This document shows, piece by piece, positions 36,270-48,031 of a stretch of DNA of 64,000 nucleotides (within the stretch, counting starts at the first letter, position 1; every line of letters starts with the position of its first letter). The translations under genes were made by a program, and so were the position numbers. Source of the DNA: Cercophora sp. LCS_1 (Eukaryota > Ascomycota > Sordariomycetes > Sordariales > Lasiosphaeriaceae); the NCBI GenBank assembly GCA_036250225.1, contig JAPZLL010000004.1, forward strand, positions 930,001 through 994,000, written 5' to 3'. Below the pieces are notes generated by a model, which saw nothing but the letters and a program-made list of their open reading frames with translations, made no database searches and was not told the DNA's origin.

Positions 36270-37330
36270 CAAAAGAAAGGGGGAGGGGTTAAGTGATGAC
36301 AGCAGACGGGGACAGGGACGGGTTGAACCACTGCGCTGGGAATTCTGCACCCGCTGCAACTGCAAGGGGGGGTTGCGGGATTCGGCAGTTTTGCTTCATT
36401 TGGAAATGGGTAGGTCCGAGGGTGTGTGTGTCTGTGTGTATCCATTATCTCCGTAGTATGGGGATATGGATGTTTTTGGCATGAAGGAACTTTGGCAGAG
36501 AAAGTAGGGGCGGCAGGCAAGCAACTTGCGGCGGTCCAGTTTTGGTGGGAAAACAATCCGCTGTGATTGATTGGCCCGGGAGTGGCCGAACACACGGGAG
36601 GGGAAAAAAAAGGAAAAAGGGTCTCACTTGACTCGAGCGTCGAATGTGAGTGAGCGTTGAACTGCGCCCCGGCCCAACGCCAACGCGCTCGAGCCGACTC
36701 GGTGAGAGTGGCGCTCACCGGTGGTGGCGGGTTTCGCGTCTTCTTTATGGATGGGGATGGGGCACCTCACGGATACGACATCGGCTGTTGCATTTGATCG
36801 CCAGGTCCGATAAACCAAACAATTGGAGACGGGAGTGTCGTGGTACGATACGGGCGGCAAAAAGTACCTGTCATCAGGGGTGATTACTATTTTTTTTCCC
36901 CCTTTGTTTTGGTCTGTTGTCTGCCAGTCGTTGGCTTGTTGGTGCCGCGGGGATCGGATTTGGTGAGGCACATGGAATCCGGGTGCCTGGCGAGGGGTGG
37001 GCGATGGTCCCTGACGGTGGATCCCGGCGAAAGGGGGGGTGTCTCCGTCTGACGGCAGAGTGCACAGTGTTTTTCTCCTCTTTTCCGGGGACGGCTGAGG
37101 AGGGTTTCTTTTGAAATTTGGGCTCTGTAGAGCACTGTACAACACAATACATGCAGGGACCCTTTGATGCCCGTTGGGGCGGCCGCGGGTATGCGAATGC
37201 GAATGTTGATGCACCCCCAGAGTCGGTGTTGGCAGGCATACCCGTCATGATGTCGCAGGTGGTGTCAAGATGGCGTTGTCGGCGTTTTGGAGGGAAATCC
37301 CCTGTAAACATGGCAGACGTATCAATAATC

Positions 37331-38020
37331 TGAGACGTGGAGGAATCGCAGGCACTGCATCCTCATGCCGCGGTGTTATTGGATGTACATCGCACAGGGG
37401 ATTCTCTGTGGCCAAGTCACGGTAACTCAGGAAGACTTGAGTGATCAGGGAGATCTTGCAATGGAACTGTTGGATTACGCAAGGGGTGTGTTGATAGTGG
37501 TGGACTCTAAACATGAGGAAAGAGGCAAGTTGGGGGCTGAATGTATTGTACCCCCAAGTGTCTTGACGCTCTTACTCAGCGTCCTCGCATAGTGTTCCAG
37601 TCAGGTGATTTTCTTGATATGATTAAGGCACTGCCACTAATTCAACGAAGGAAAACCAAAATACCTAGTAATTCAAGGAGCAAACCAGGCATCAGTGAAG
37701 ATGTTAGAGGGGCCTACAGGGGATACGTGGACTACTTGACGGATTAGAATATCTATGGCAAGACTTTAGAAATCATACAAAGGCAGCCTGACGGTGTTAA
37801 GTGGCAATGATTCGGAGGCCACAAGAATGGGTCATAAATTTATGGCCGACAATACCTCGCAGCCAAAAAACACACCGACACGTTGAAGCGTCAACTGAAA
37901 CATATGGCACAGTTTCCACTGGGTCCAAGATTGTATGATGATGTGTTATGAGAGAACGGCGTCCCGCTCAAATCTCGCGCGTTGCTTGAACGCTTGATAC
38001 AAGAGAAATGACGGGTAATT
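37331..38020 (+). pseudogene. Broken reading frame in a lower-GC island, unassigned
   Basis: One frame from 37541 onward reads RIVFQSGDFLDMIKALPLIQ, then further protein-like sequence to a TAG at 37745. After that it continues in the same frame through TGA (37808), TAA (37835) and TGA (37949) to a final TGA at 38009, with plausible protein segments between the stops (NIYGKTLEIIQRQPDGVKWQ, HTDTLKRQLKHMAQFPLGPR and LKSRALLERLIQEK). Base composition is visibly more AT-rich than its surroundings. The stops are of kinds that C-to-T or G-to-A changes can make from CAA, CGA or TGG, which fits RIP, but no intact relative is in the window. The family is not recognised. Confidence 0.45.
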
Positions 38021-38433
38021 ATTGTCACAATGTATTATTGTACGTGACAGGTACTCAACTTTGATATTTGCTGAACAGTTGAACTCTAGCAAGGACTTCA
38101 GGGCTCCTTGGTCGGAGTATTGCTATATTGTGAGCTGAGCCGTTTTGTCCACTCTCACTGTCACTCGTTATTCCCATGCCACTGTCGTCGGAAAACACGG
38201 CGGTACGTTCTTCATCAATGTTTATTAGGTTTGCCCCTGTGGCTCTTGACAACGCGCTGCACTAGACTTTGAAATCATAAACCCGTCTGATCAACTTCAC
38301 CATATAGAGACATGAAAAGATTTTTCTCGTTGCTTGTACAAAATCCCAAGACAAGACAAAAAAGGGGTAATTGCGTGGTGATTATACATGATCAACATCC
38401 CAACAAGCAAACCGAGCAAACAGCCAAGTAGAA
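38021..38433. other. Spacer with lower GC
   Basis: A continuation of the AT-richer island up to the stop codon of the NmrA-like gene. A short minus frame (38055-38252) encodes a serine/aspartate-rich peptide that I cannot support as a gene. Confidence 0.35.
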
Positions 38434-39351
38434 TCAGGCAGCAGCTTCAAACTTGCTGCTCTCCTTCAACCACGTCTCAAAATCCTGCGTCGGGAGCTCC
38501 TTTCTCCTCGCCTCGATATCCGCCCCGTACCCCTCCGTCTCAAACCACGAAAACATGGTCCCGACATCCCTGACAGCCCACATAAGAAACTTGGCCAGAA
38601 ACGTCCACGTCTGGGGAAGCTCAGTGCCGATGACCTTTTTAAATTTCTCCCGCGCCTCATCCAGCGTCAACGCGTCACCCGCCAGCCCAACAGCACGTCC
38701 AGCCCACTTGGCCGGGTCCGTCAGCGCCGCAGCCCCGTAAACGCCAATATCATGCACGCTAACGAGCTGGAGCTTGGTCGTCGGCTTGAGCGCGGCACAG
38801 ATCATGGCGCTGAACATGGACGCAAAGAAACCGGGTGTCCAGTTATCGAGGAAGGCAACGGGCCGGATAATCGTCCACGTGAACTTGTCGCCTTCCTTCT
38901 CGGCCTTGTCGCGGAGGTAGAGCTCAATGTTGTGTTTCTGCGCGAAGTGCGTGATTTTGGTGGGATTCGTCCAGCTCTTTTCGTCACCGCCGCGGTCGAC
39001 CGATGAAAATACAATGTGCTGCACGCCGTGCTCGACGGCCGCGTCGATCAAGGGGATGGCCTGCTTTTCCTCGGGGATCTTGCCCGGCGTGGTGACGATG
39101 AAGATGGCGTTGATCGAGCCCTTTGGTCGGGACTCGAAGATGGGCTTGGGGTCTGTCGAGTCGCCCTGGACGAGCTCGATCACGTCCTTATGAGCCTTGG
39201 CGAGAGCCTGCGCTCTTGGTGATGAGGTGTTTCGCGTCAGGGCGAGAATGTGGATAGGAGGGCTGCTTGGGGGACGTGAAAGCAGAGCCTTGACGACTGA
39301 GCCGCCTTGTTGGCCGGTGGCGCCGACGATAAGAATGTTTTGTGAGGCCAT
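38434..39351 (-). CDS. NmrA-like NAD(P)-binding protein
   Basis: Single exon of 305 residues starting at the ATG at 39351 (MASQNILIVGATGQQGG). The glycine-rich dinucleotide loop is GATGQQGG at residues 10-17, typical of the NmrA/HSCARG group of atypical short-chain dehydrogenases. The later blocks AIFIVTTPG, VQHIVFSSVDRGG, TIIRPVAFLDNW and VSVHDIGVYGAAAL also fit the group, and the catalytic YxxxK of true SDR enzymes is not obvious. Members act as redox sensors or regulators (NmrA modulates nitrogen metabolite repression) or as oxidoreductases; which applies here is unknown. The frame continues upstream past 39351 without a better start. Confidence 0.88.
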   Translation of the reverse strand: MASQNILIVGATGQQGGSVVKALLSRPPSSPPIHILALTRNTSSPRAQALAKAHKDVIELVQGDSTDPKPIFESRPKGSINAIFIVTTPGKIPEEKQAIPLIDAAVEHGVQHIVFSSVDRGGDEKSWTNPTKITHFAQKHNIELYLRDKAEKEGDKFTWTIIRPVAFLDNWTPGFFASMFSAMICAALKPTTKLQLVSVHDIGVYGAAALTDPAKWAGRAVGLAGDALTLDEAREKFKKVIGTELPQTWTFLAKFLMWAVRDVGTMFSWFETEGYGADIEARRKELPTQDFETWLKESSKFEAAA

Positions 39352-40173
39352 GGTTGAGTGATAGTGGGGGTTTGATGACGTTGGAGCTGAGGTTGAGGTT
39401 CTTGATGTCGCTGACAGGGACCAGCTGCAGGTCAATCAGCTGAACCGATGAGCACAGGTGTCCAGAGTCGTGAGGATTCTCAATCCAGGCCTCAATAATA
39501 ATTTTATATCGCAATATCAATGGGCAGTTGAAGTATATGGAATCGCTGCGTGGGACCACTATCACGTTGATTTGTAAGGAACAGCACTTGTCGTGTCCAA
39601 GTGGGCATGGCGCTCGGTGCTCGGCGTTCTGGGCTGCCGCTTCCCGCCATTGTCGTAGTTCTGATGAAATGATGAGGTGGGCCGCTCGCCAAGCCTGCCA
39701 TCGAACTTCTGCCGTCTTCCGCGATTGACATGGCGTTTCATCGCTTCTACCGGGAGATGCTCTCAGTAGTCAATCAAACGATCAAATAGAGTACCTAGGT
39801 ACTTTGATGCAGTTTTGCAACGTGCCTTATCTGCAACAACCAAAAACGGGTGAAAGGCGGGATGAGCTTGTCGCCAGTGGACCACTCACTGAAAGACCGC
39901 TGAAAACCGCTGGGCAAGCAGCCCTGGGCGAAATCTTCCTCTGATTGGCGCGCAACGCCCCATCAACCCTCCAGCCTCGCTTGCGGCGCACCCCACCCCA
40001 CCTTAGCCTTACGAACGCGCCCGACGCTTCGTCACCAATGCCCCGCGGCGCAAACAGCTAACATCATCACCACATCCCATCGTCAACCACCACTCCTCCA
40101 TCACCATCTCCCATCGCAAACTCCATCTCCCATCACATCACATCACCCCCCCTAGCTCCGTGCCACCGCAACC
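39352..40173. promoter_or_regulatory. Divergent promoter between the NmrA-like gene and vps60
   Basis: An 822-nt region between two genes transcribed away from each other. The vps60-proximal part has pyrimidine-rich CATCACCA-type leader sequence. No specific binding site was identified. Confidence 0.5.
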
Positions 40174-40821
40174 ATGAACCGCCTCTTCGGCACAACCGCC
40201 CCCAAAACCCCCAAACCAACCCTCAACTCGGCCATATCCTCCATCGACACGCGCATTTCCTCCATCGACGTCAAACTCGCCTCGCTCAACGCCGAACTGA
40301 GCGGGTACCAATCCAAACTCGCCAAAATGCGCGACGGCCCGGGGAAAACCGCCCTCAAGCAAAAAGCCCTCAAGGTGCTCCAGCGGCGCAAACAGTACGA
40401 AGCCCAGCGCGACCAGCTGCAGTCGCAGGTCTGGAACATGGAGCAGGCCCAAACGATGCAGGACAACCTGAAGAATACCATGGTCACGATCGATGCGCTC
40501 AAGAGCACCAATAAGGCACTCAAAAAGGAGTATGGGAAAGTGGACATTGACAAGATTGAGCGACTGCAGGATGAGATGGCGGATTTGTTGGATGTGGGGA
40601 ATGAGATCCAGGAGAGTCTGGCGAGGAGTTATGATATACCCGAGGATGTGGACGAGGCGGAGCTGGATGCTGAGCTCGAGGCGCTGGGGCAGGAGGTTGA
40701 GTTTGAGAGGGAGTTTGGCCAGGCCGAGGGGGCGTTGCCTAGTTTCATGCAGGATGAGGTGCCCGAGTTTATTGATGAGCCGCCGACTGCTGCTGGCAAG
40801 GTCAAGGAAGCTGCTGGTTAG
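40174..40821 (+). CDS. vps60: Vps60/CHMP5, ESCRT-III-associated SNF7-family protein
   Basis: Single exon of 215 residues starting at the ATG at 40174 (MNRLFGTTAPKTPKPTL). It has the SNF7-family layout: a basic helical N-terminal half with long coiled-coil segments (ISSIDTRISSIDVKLASLNA, then LKQKALKVLQRRKQYEAQRD) and an acidic C-terminal half (PEDVDEAELDAELEALGQEV). The N-terminal sequence and a length of about 215 match Vps60/CHMP5 rather than Snf7, Vps2 or Vps24. The protein works at the endosomal membrane, where it recruits Vta1 and regulates the Vps4 ATPase during multivesicular body formation. Its 3' end faces the fwd-1-like gene with about 310 nt between the stops. Confidence 0.92.
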   Translation: MNRLFGTTAPKTPKPTLNSAISSIDTRISSIDVKLASLNAELSGYQSKLAKMRDGPGKTALKQKALKVLQRRKQYEAQRDQLQSQVWNMEQAQTMQDNLKNTMVTIDALKSTNKALKKEYGKVDIDKIERLQDEMADLLDVGNEIQESLARSYDIPEDVDEAELDAELEALGQEVEFEREFGQAEGALPSFMQDEVPEFIDEPPTAAGKVKEAAG

Positions 40822-41135
40822 AGCAAGAGGTACTTGGGGAGAAAGGGCATACTAGCGTGGCATTTCTTTGGGACAAACAGGCGTTTTTGTTGTTATGCTA
40901 CCTATCTACCTAGGGGTTTGGTGTAGTGCTGTCTACTGTACAGTGCAAAAAAATCCCAAGCTCGTAGCTGTGGTATTATGATTAGAAGAACAAATGCAGA
41001 CCGCATTCATTATTCGTCAGTGATCTTCCGCCGGCCAACTCCGACTCAAAACGCCTTTCCATGCGATCCGATATTGTGCTGAATGTGCTCCTGTTTTCCC
41101 CTTCCTGTCTCGCGGTCTGCTGGACCGTCCCGCAG
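40822..41135. terminator. Convergent 3' flanks of vps60 and the F-box/WD40 gene
   Basis: A 314-nt stretch between two converging stop codons. It presumably carries both 3' UTRs and polyadenylation signals; transcripts may overlap. Confidence 0.45.
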
Positions 41136-44100
41136 CTACTGGACCGTGCTAAAGAAGCGGCTGGCCTCCTCGAGTTCTGCGTCGCCGTTGCAAAAGTCCC
41201 AGCCAACGATGACGCTGGTCTGGCTGCAGCAGATGATGCGGCGGGCATCGTATTGGAGCTTGAATACGCGCGCGGGATTAGCGGCGTCGTGACCTTCGAC
41301 GGGCGCCTGGGCCATGTGCGGATGGTGATGGTGATGGTGGGCAGGGGGTTGAGTGGGTTGGACAGAAGGAAGAGCGGGTACCTGATGCAAATGCACCCCG
41401 TGAGCCGGGGTATTGAGATGGGCGTGAGCCTGGTGCGCAGCTGCCGCCGCCGCAGCTGCCGCGAGCTGGGCCGTCGTCGGTGCCTGTACCGGCCGACTGC
41501 TCGTTCCGGCACCGCCTTGCGCCTGTGTCTGGGTGCCCGCCGTGCCGGAGCCCGATGCCTGCGCCTCCTGATTCCGCACTGCCTCGCGTCTTTGGCGGGA
41601 CTGGTCAAACTGTGCCCGGATGACGGCGGTTGCGAGGGCTTGCCGGAGATTACCCCGAGTCACAGCATTCGGGTGTCGGTCAATGGCTGCTTCCACGTAA
41701 TGGCGTATAGTAAGGATGAGAGGGTGGGCGGTGAGTGCCTGGGCGAGGGCCTGATGGCCAAGCTGCACCGCTTGGTCAACTACTTGTTGGTAGTGCTGCA
41801 GAGACGCTGAAGAGAGTCCTGAGTGGGCGCCATCGCTCGCTGGACCTGCTAGACTGGGTGCGGTAATACGTTGGGGTCGCGTGTACGGGGCGTTGAGCGT
41901 TGATGACGGGGCTGCCGGGGCCGCCGACTCTCCTGCGGTTTGCTGGGCGATTGACGGATGCAGAGGAATCCCGCCCATGTTCTCTACTGCATTTCTCATC
42001 TCTGCTGTATTTCTCTGGCGCCGTCCTTGCCTTTGGCTCTGCCGCATTGCGGCTGCAGCAGCTTCCTCTTGCTTCAAACGATGCTGGTCCTTCCAGATGC
42101 CCTCCTTATCCCTTCGCCAGATGATAATGCTAGTGTCGTAGCTGCCGCTGACGATACGTCCATACTTCCCTCCTCCACCGCCAGGGGGGAGCTTAGCCCC
42201 ATACGCGCAGATGTCCTCGGGCTTTGTAGACCCGGCGTTTCCTGGGCGGCGGCCCTTGGTGCGGGGACGGTCCTGGTCTCCCAGACGGCCAGACTCCAAT
42301 GCTTTGAAGTATTCCGCATCGACTCTCTTAGCCTCGGCTGCATCATCTTCAGCGCTAGATGGGAGATCGCCAAAGCCAGCCTGGACTGTTCGCACTAGGT
42401 TAGAGTGGGATCGTAGGCTAGCAACCTCGAGGCCGGTCTGTCGGTCGAATACCTTGACCTCGTTGTCGCTGCTGCCGCTGACGATGCGGCGCCCGTCGTA
42501 CTGCACACATGCAATTCCCTTGGTGTGTCCCACGATCGTACGCGTGCAGGACTGCGTTGGCCAATCCCAGACCTTGATGTGTCTGTCGCCACTGGCCGAC
42601 ACAACCTCCCTGCCGTGAATCTGGACAGCGTTGACGGCCGCACTGTGGCCCTCGAGGCAGCCGATCATTGTCCACTGTGGCGTCTGCGGGAGGTCGTCGG
42701 GGGTCATGGTCATCGAGTATCCGTAGTTCTTGATGTTTCTCGGCACGGGGTCAACTTCCTGATACCCCAGATCGCCATGGCGGAGCGGCTTCCTGTTGAA
42801 GATCTTGATGGTTTTGTCTTTGGAACAGGTCACCAGGATGCGCTTATCAAACTTGACATTGAGCACCGACTCTCGGTGCGCGTGACGGAGCGTCTGGATT
42901 TCCTCACCGGTGGAGAACTTCCAGATGATGACATCCGAGTCGGAGCTACCGGACACAATGATGTCTTCCTCAGGATCCGAGTCGAACTGGAGGCACAGGA
43001 CCGAACCCCTGTGCTTGGTCAAGGTCCGCAGGCAGCGCCGCGTCTCCAAGTCCCACACCTTGAGCGACCGATCCCGACTCCCGCTGACAAGATACTGCTC
43101 GTTGTACTGAAGGCTGTAGATGCACTCGCCGTGGCCTTCTTCGGGGTGATCGTGGTGCGGCAGCTGGAAGTTGGTGTACTTCCCAAGCTCCCAGTTCGAC
43201 TCTAACTTGCGCCGCAACGTGTACAGGTATCTCCAGTTCAGCTTGAACCTCTTGGAAGAAATGTCCCACATCCACAAAGTAGGCGGTGAGCTCGCGTGCG
43301 GTGCTTCTCTGTATGATATGTCTCTTGCCATCGTTGACGGCGACGGCTCAGGCGAGATCGCTCGACCTTTGCCCTTTCCCTGATCCATGACGTCAGAACT
43401 GGACGCGAAGCCACTGCTGTATGTGTCGGCGCCTGCTGTTTTGTGCGAGTTGAGCTTCCCAAACGCCGATGACGATGATGGGTTGCCGAATATGCTCGAC
43501 TCAGTCATCTCGGCATCCAAGGACTCCGACCTTAAAGCGCTTCCGGCATCCTCCATCACCGTATCTCCGTCCGCCGCTGGGCTACTGGAAAGCGCTTGCT
43601 TCTTCTGCGCGTGCCCGTCTGCGCCAAACTGTGCCTGTAGTCCCTGGCTGTTGTCGGCTGACGGGTCGCTGTTAATCTTCCTCTCCCATGACTCAATCTC
43701 GGCTTCCTTTGCCTTCCAACCTTCCATGTAGTATAGTTGCTCCCACAACTTCCAGTCCAGCGCGAGCTCGTACCAGGCGCGACATGATCTTGCGACGTTG
43801 ATGAGCGAGACGGGATCGAGGTAGCCCAGAATCTTCAGGCAAACCTCCGGGGGGAGGTAGCGTATGAAGTCGATGTATAGACGGGGATTCAACTGCTCGA
43901 CGATCTGGGAGATGACGGTGGTGGGTAGGTCGTTGAGAAGTGCCATCGCAAGTTCTGTGAGGCACGGCGGTGTTAGCGATGCGGCTCGCTTGGGTGAAGG
44001 CAGCGTCAAGTAGTTGGGCTTCATCAAACATCATGGAGGACGGGAAAAGATCATGGCTGCAGGACGAGGGAAGGGAACGCAGAGAGTTGGCAGACGTACC

Positions 44101-44289
44101 TGTCTTCCGGGACATTGACAGATTAGAAATATGCTGTGTCAGCCATGCCGGGAAATCGCCTGGTCGGGATGTGGCCAGGGCGGACACGGCGTCTTCTCGC
44201 GGCTTTAGAAGGAAGGAAGTTGATGCGGAGAGTGCGTTCAGCGGATCTTCAGAGTAGCCTTCGTCTGGCTGCGAAGAAAAGCTCGCCAT
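41136..44289 (-). CDS. fwd-1: F-box/WD40-repeat protein, FWD-1-like SCF substrate receptor
   Basis: Reconstructed as complement(join(41136..43954,44100..44289)), 1002 residues. The start at 44289 reads MASFSSQPDEGYSEDPLNAL; the 145-nt intron (GTACGT donor, CTAAC branch, CAG acceptor) splits a glutamate codon. The F-box is at about residues 96-140 (YLPPEVCLKILGYLDPVSLI). WD40 repeats run from about 335 to 670 (for example YLVSGSRDRSLKVWDLETRR and VVSASGDRHIKVWDWPTQSC). A long low-complexity insert with alanine and histidine runs follows, and a last WD-like strand (FKLQYDARRIICCSQTSVIV) lies at the extreme C-terminus. Architecture and size match Neurospora FWD-1, which marks the clock protein FRQ for ubiquitination. 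The sulfur regulator SCON-2/MET30 has a different N-terminus, so I reject that name. Orthology is inferred from remembered features. Confidence 0.87.
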
Positions 44290-47200
44290 CCCGCCGGTGC
44301 TATCTCTGGCGGTGAGGTGACAGACCCTGCAAAGTCGGCTTGAAGGCGCTGTCGCGTGTCTCAGAATCGTGATGGTGCTTCTTGCGTTGCCGGGATGCGG
44401 GCCCGTTGGTCTTGGGGAAAGGCGCAAAAGCTGGGGACGGGTTAGGGCCGTGGAGTTCGACCGGGGGCTGTGTCTGGCGGGGGTAGCGATTCGCTCGGCG
44501 GAATTGTTGTTTTTGCTTGGTAATTGGCGCGATGCAGAGCCACGGCAACTAAGGTCCCGGAAATGCGCCCTGCACAGGCAACTCCAACGTCGCGAACTAA
44601 ATCGCCTTGGGAATTCCTCAACTTGAAGAGCCTTTGAAAGCGTGTGACTCTCTTGACAGGGGTTCGGCCTCAAATCTGTTGCTCTTCTGAAAGTTGAGGT
44701 TGACTGAGAGTTGATGTCCCGGTCTTGCGAAGCGAGCGCTAAGATCACAGTGGGGTCAAGGCTTCTAGTCTAGGCATCCATCCGGGATTTGCCTGCCCTG
44801 TCTGTCGGGTCCCCCAACAACGGTTTGGGAAGAGATGGAAAATCTTTGGAACTGCTGTTTTTTTTTTCACGGCCGAGTTCTTGAGGGCGTTTCTTAAAGG
44901 ATGGAATACCGGAAAACTTTCGAGCACAGCGAAAAACGGTCTACTGTAAACATTTCGCCACTTCCAAGTTGCTAATGCTTGCCTTGCCCTTTTCTTGCCT
45001 GGCGTTGGCTAGGTTCGACTGCACATTACGGCGGTGCGCTTGGCATCATACGGGCTGATTCAGTCGGATGGTGCAACTTGGCAAGGGTAACATATTTTTA
45101 CATTGATGGACAGTTGCTGGTGAAGGAGTCTGGTGTCCTTGGCGGGCGCGATTTAACTCTTGCATCTTCAAATGGCGTCGATACCGTGTGAACAACCCAG
45201 GTATGGGTCTTTGCAAGGCGCTGGTTACGGGTTGTGCCCGGACTTTCTCTGCTTGCCAATTTGTGACCCAAAATGAGGCCATAAAAAATTCACATCGATG
45301 CTGTCATTTCGGTAGTTGTTATCAGCGTGTAATCTACAGAGCGTGGATATGGCACTGGAAGTGGGATACACCCTGGATATTTGTGAGGCATACCCATCTT
45401 AAACAAGGCTGGGCATCTTGGGAAAGGTATTCTGCAACTGGGAAAGCACGCCTTTACAATTCTTCCAATAACGCCAATTTTTCCTGATACGGTTCATACC
45501 TTTGATAGAAATGTTCACTCTGCGTGTTGCGCAACAGCTTTGTGTGGAGGCGCCTGTGAAGGGGATGAGCCAAAGAAGGCAGCCAAGAGCTGTCACTGAG
45601 TTTTCCAAGCCCAGAAGGTGGAACCATTTCCGCCACCCGCTGGCCCACCCGCGGGGCGTCGTTGAATGGCGGCTCGTTTGTTTCAAACCTTAAAACCTTA
45701 AGTGCGAGGGGTTTGTCATGTGCAACACCGTTATTTGGCGTTCGCTGTCACGGGCTTGAAGCTTTTGCTGCCGCTGATTAAATATCATGTCAGTGAAGAA
45801 ATGGGCAGACTTTGTTTGCACCCCTCGATAAGCAACCAAACCTGAATGACAAGGGGGTCTTGTAAGAAAGTGACAAACCGGCCAAGAGTGTTGACAGACT
45901 TCTGGGGGGAAGGTGCTACCAATCGTCAAATGCTACTCAACACGGTGCAGGGTGTTGAAGAAGCAGAGCGCACCTGCTCATTGTGTGTAGGTGGGTATTC
46001 TTCAACTCGGACAGAAACAAACCTGGTTGGGGTGATAGTCTGGGTGAAACGTTTGTCTTCGCGTTGGGTTGAAAACCAGACTCTCTGGAGGATCACTCTA
46101 GCATGCACAGATATCGGATGGCCCTGATAGCCATGGGGGGAAAGCTAGACAAGTCCTTGACAAAATTACCGGCACAGGCAAAAAAGTCAAAGGGATGTTC
46201 ATCCACCGAAAAGGAGTGAATCCAAGATTCTAATGCATCGCTCAATATTTGGATGCCTAAGCTGCTATTGGAAAGGCTTTGGACCTTTTTTTAGTGCCTA
46301 TCAAAATTTTTGATACCTGTCCAGGCCGCTTGAAGTGGCATCATCTGGGTTCAGTGTGCCGTTTTTTCTGTCGCCCGCTTGCTAGAGTACTGCGAAGAGA
46401 GGATGGAGTAGGCACTTCCAAGTCCATTTGTTCCTGGTGGGCTGGACCCACGATGTTGTTTTGGCTGTCAAGGCTGCTGGTCGAGACTGGTTTATATGGC
46501 TACTGCGCTGTTCTATGGATACAGGCAAAATATATTCCTCAAGGGACGACTGTCGCGTATTAGATAGGTCCCTGTCGCGCCCGCACGAGTCTGCATTGCT
46601 TTCACCTTGTGTGATGTTGACGGAAACTCCAACATGAAGCTCTCGGTAAAACTGTTCGTTGCTGGAAAGGCCCCGGGACTCAAACGGGAATAGCGTGGGT
46701 AACCCCTGGAGATTGTGAAACGATCAGGCCCTCTCGTTGTCATGCTCAAGAGGGGCTCTCCCGTGGGGATGGCGATGGGGTTTGCGCGCGTTCGTGGCCG
46801 GTCTCTACCGATAGTTGCAACAAGGCAGGTGCGAAAAGGAAAAGTAAACCTGTGTCGAGGCGGGTTGAAGCGTGTGTTGATTCGATCGATCGGGTGCTGC
46901 GCTGTCTGATGGCCTCCCGCCCTTGCATGCGAGGCACCTCGATCTGCTGGGCCGGTCGTGAATGGAAAAGACAGCCGGAGTCCGCACCGCCAAGAACCTC
47001 GTCGCGGCGGGTGCAGCGAGCGGATTGTGGAAAAGCGGGAGACCGCGGGGTGCGAAACACTGCTCCGGCCGGGCCACAATTGATGCGCCTTCCCTAACTG
47101 ACCCGACACAATGCTGCCGATGCGATGATTCGGTCTGGAATGTCATCATAGGCGTCGTAACGTGTACCTAGCTGCGTTCTGCAATCACCCGACTCGATTT

Positions 47201-48031
47201 TCTGTCCAGTTGAGCGCCCGTTTCGGCGCTGGGCCGCCAACGAGAAGCCGGCAAAAGCAACACCACCCTCAGCCGTTGCCGCCGCCCGCCCAATTTTTGG
47301 CCCCCAGTTACCTTACCGCATGTTCCCCTCAACCCAAACCCACATTCTGCCTGCTTCTGCGCGCACCAACCAACCATCTCCGAGAGCGGTCACTACTGCC
47401 ACGACTACCCCCGTTTCATCCCGCATCTTGACGCCAGGTTTGCGCGATCGTTCCCCGACTATTCACAAGTTCCAGTAGCACGGCGAAATACTGGGAACTC
47501 AGCGAAGCCAGCACCCGACCGCGTGCACGACCGAGTCCACAACCCACCGACAGCTCTCCACGACAAAGGCGCCGACAGCCGCTCGTTGTGGACAGCTTAC
47601 GGAGCGAGGAGAAAAGGAAACAGCACTGCGGTTTCGAATTCGAGAATTAGATCGCCGACGACAACGACGAGAGCGAGAGCGCTCTCCGTTGCATTCGACT
47701 GCGACCACTACGACCACCACGGACCAAAAGGAACCGGGTCAGTCGGCACCGTCTTTCGCGATCTGGCGTTGTTTTCGGCCCAACGATTTCGAGAATCCCT
47801 CCACCTTGTGCACGAAGAAACCGCTGCACTGATACATCCTGATTTCTTGCGGATGCTGGTCAGGAGTCCCAGCCCTGACGACATCCGAGAGCGCACAGCG
47901 GCCCCGCCTCACGGTCCGATCCCCACCGCCGCTTTGCGAATGGAGATCTAGTTGCGCCTTCTCCTTTTCCCACACGAATACCCACATCTCGTCTCTTGCG
48001 GCGATCGAGTCGATCGCGAGATTCAACCGCG
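44290..48031. promoter_or_regulatory. Long divergent intergenic region between fwd-1-like and cdc24
   Basis: About 3.7 kb between two genes transcribed away from each other. The ends hold their leaders; the sequence near 47.2-48.0 kb is rich in CAACC/ACC leader-type motifs. The part from about 44.9 to 46.6 kb is somewhat AT-richer and has short frames (for example 45454-45648 minus) that I cannot support. No transposon ends or RNA gene were recognised. Confidence 0.4.

Larger units (their letters stand above)
28554..37330. other. Gene desert, about 8.8 kb
   Basis: The first few hundred bases are the promoter and leader of the 73-residue protein. Beyond that neither strand has a supportable gene; open frames up to about 200 codons (32857-33462 plus, 36624-37214 minus) read as low-complexity translations with no motif. 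It contains a small GTCACCTT tandem at 33266, a 15-nt direct repeat at 30.6 kb, a GTCT tract near 35.8 kb and a T26 run at 36244. Confidence 0.5.

Noticed and set aside
36624..37214. Minus-strand 196-codon frame
   Set aside because: Low-complexity translation without motifs, in a region full of T runs and simple sequence.
41136..44289. Naming the F-box/WD40 gene scon-2/MET30
   Set aside because: The MET30/SconB N-terminal region and its F-box context are absent; the layout with a split C-terminal WD element fits FWD-1 better.
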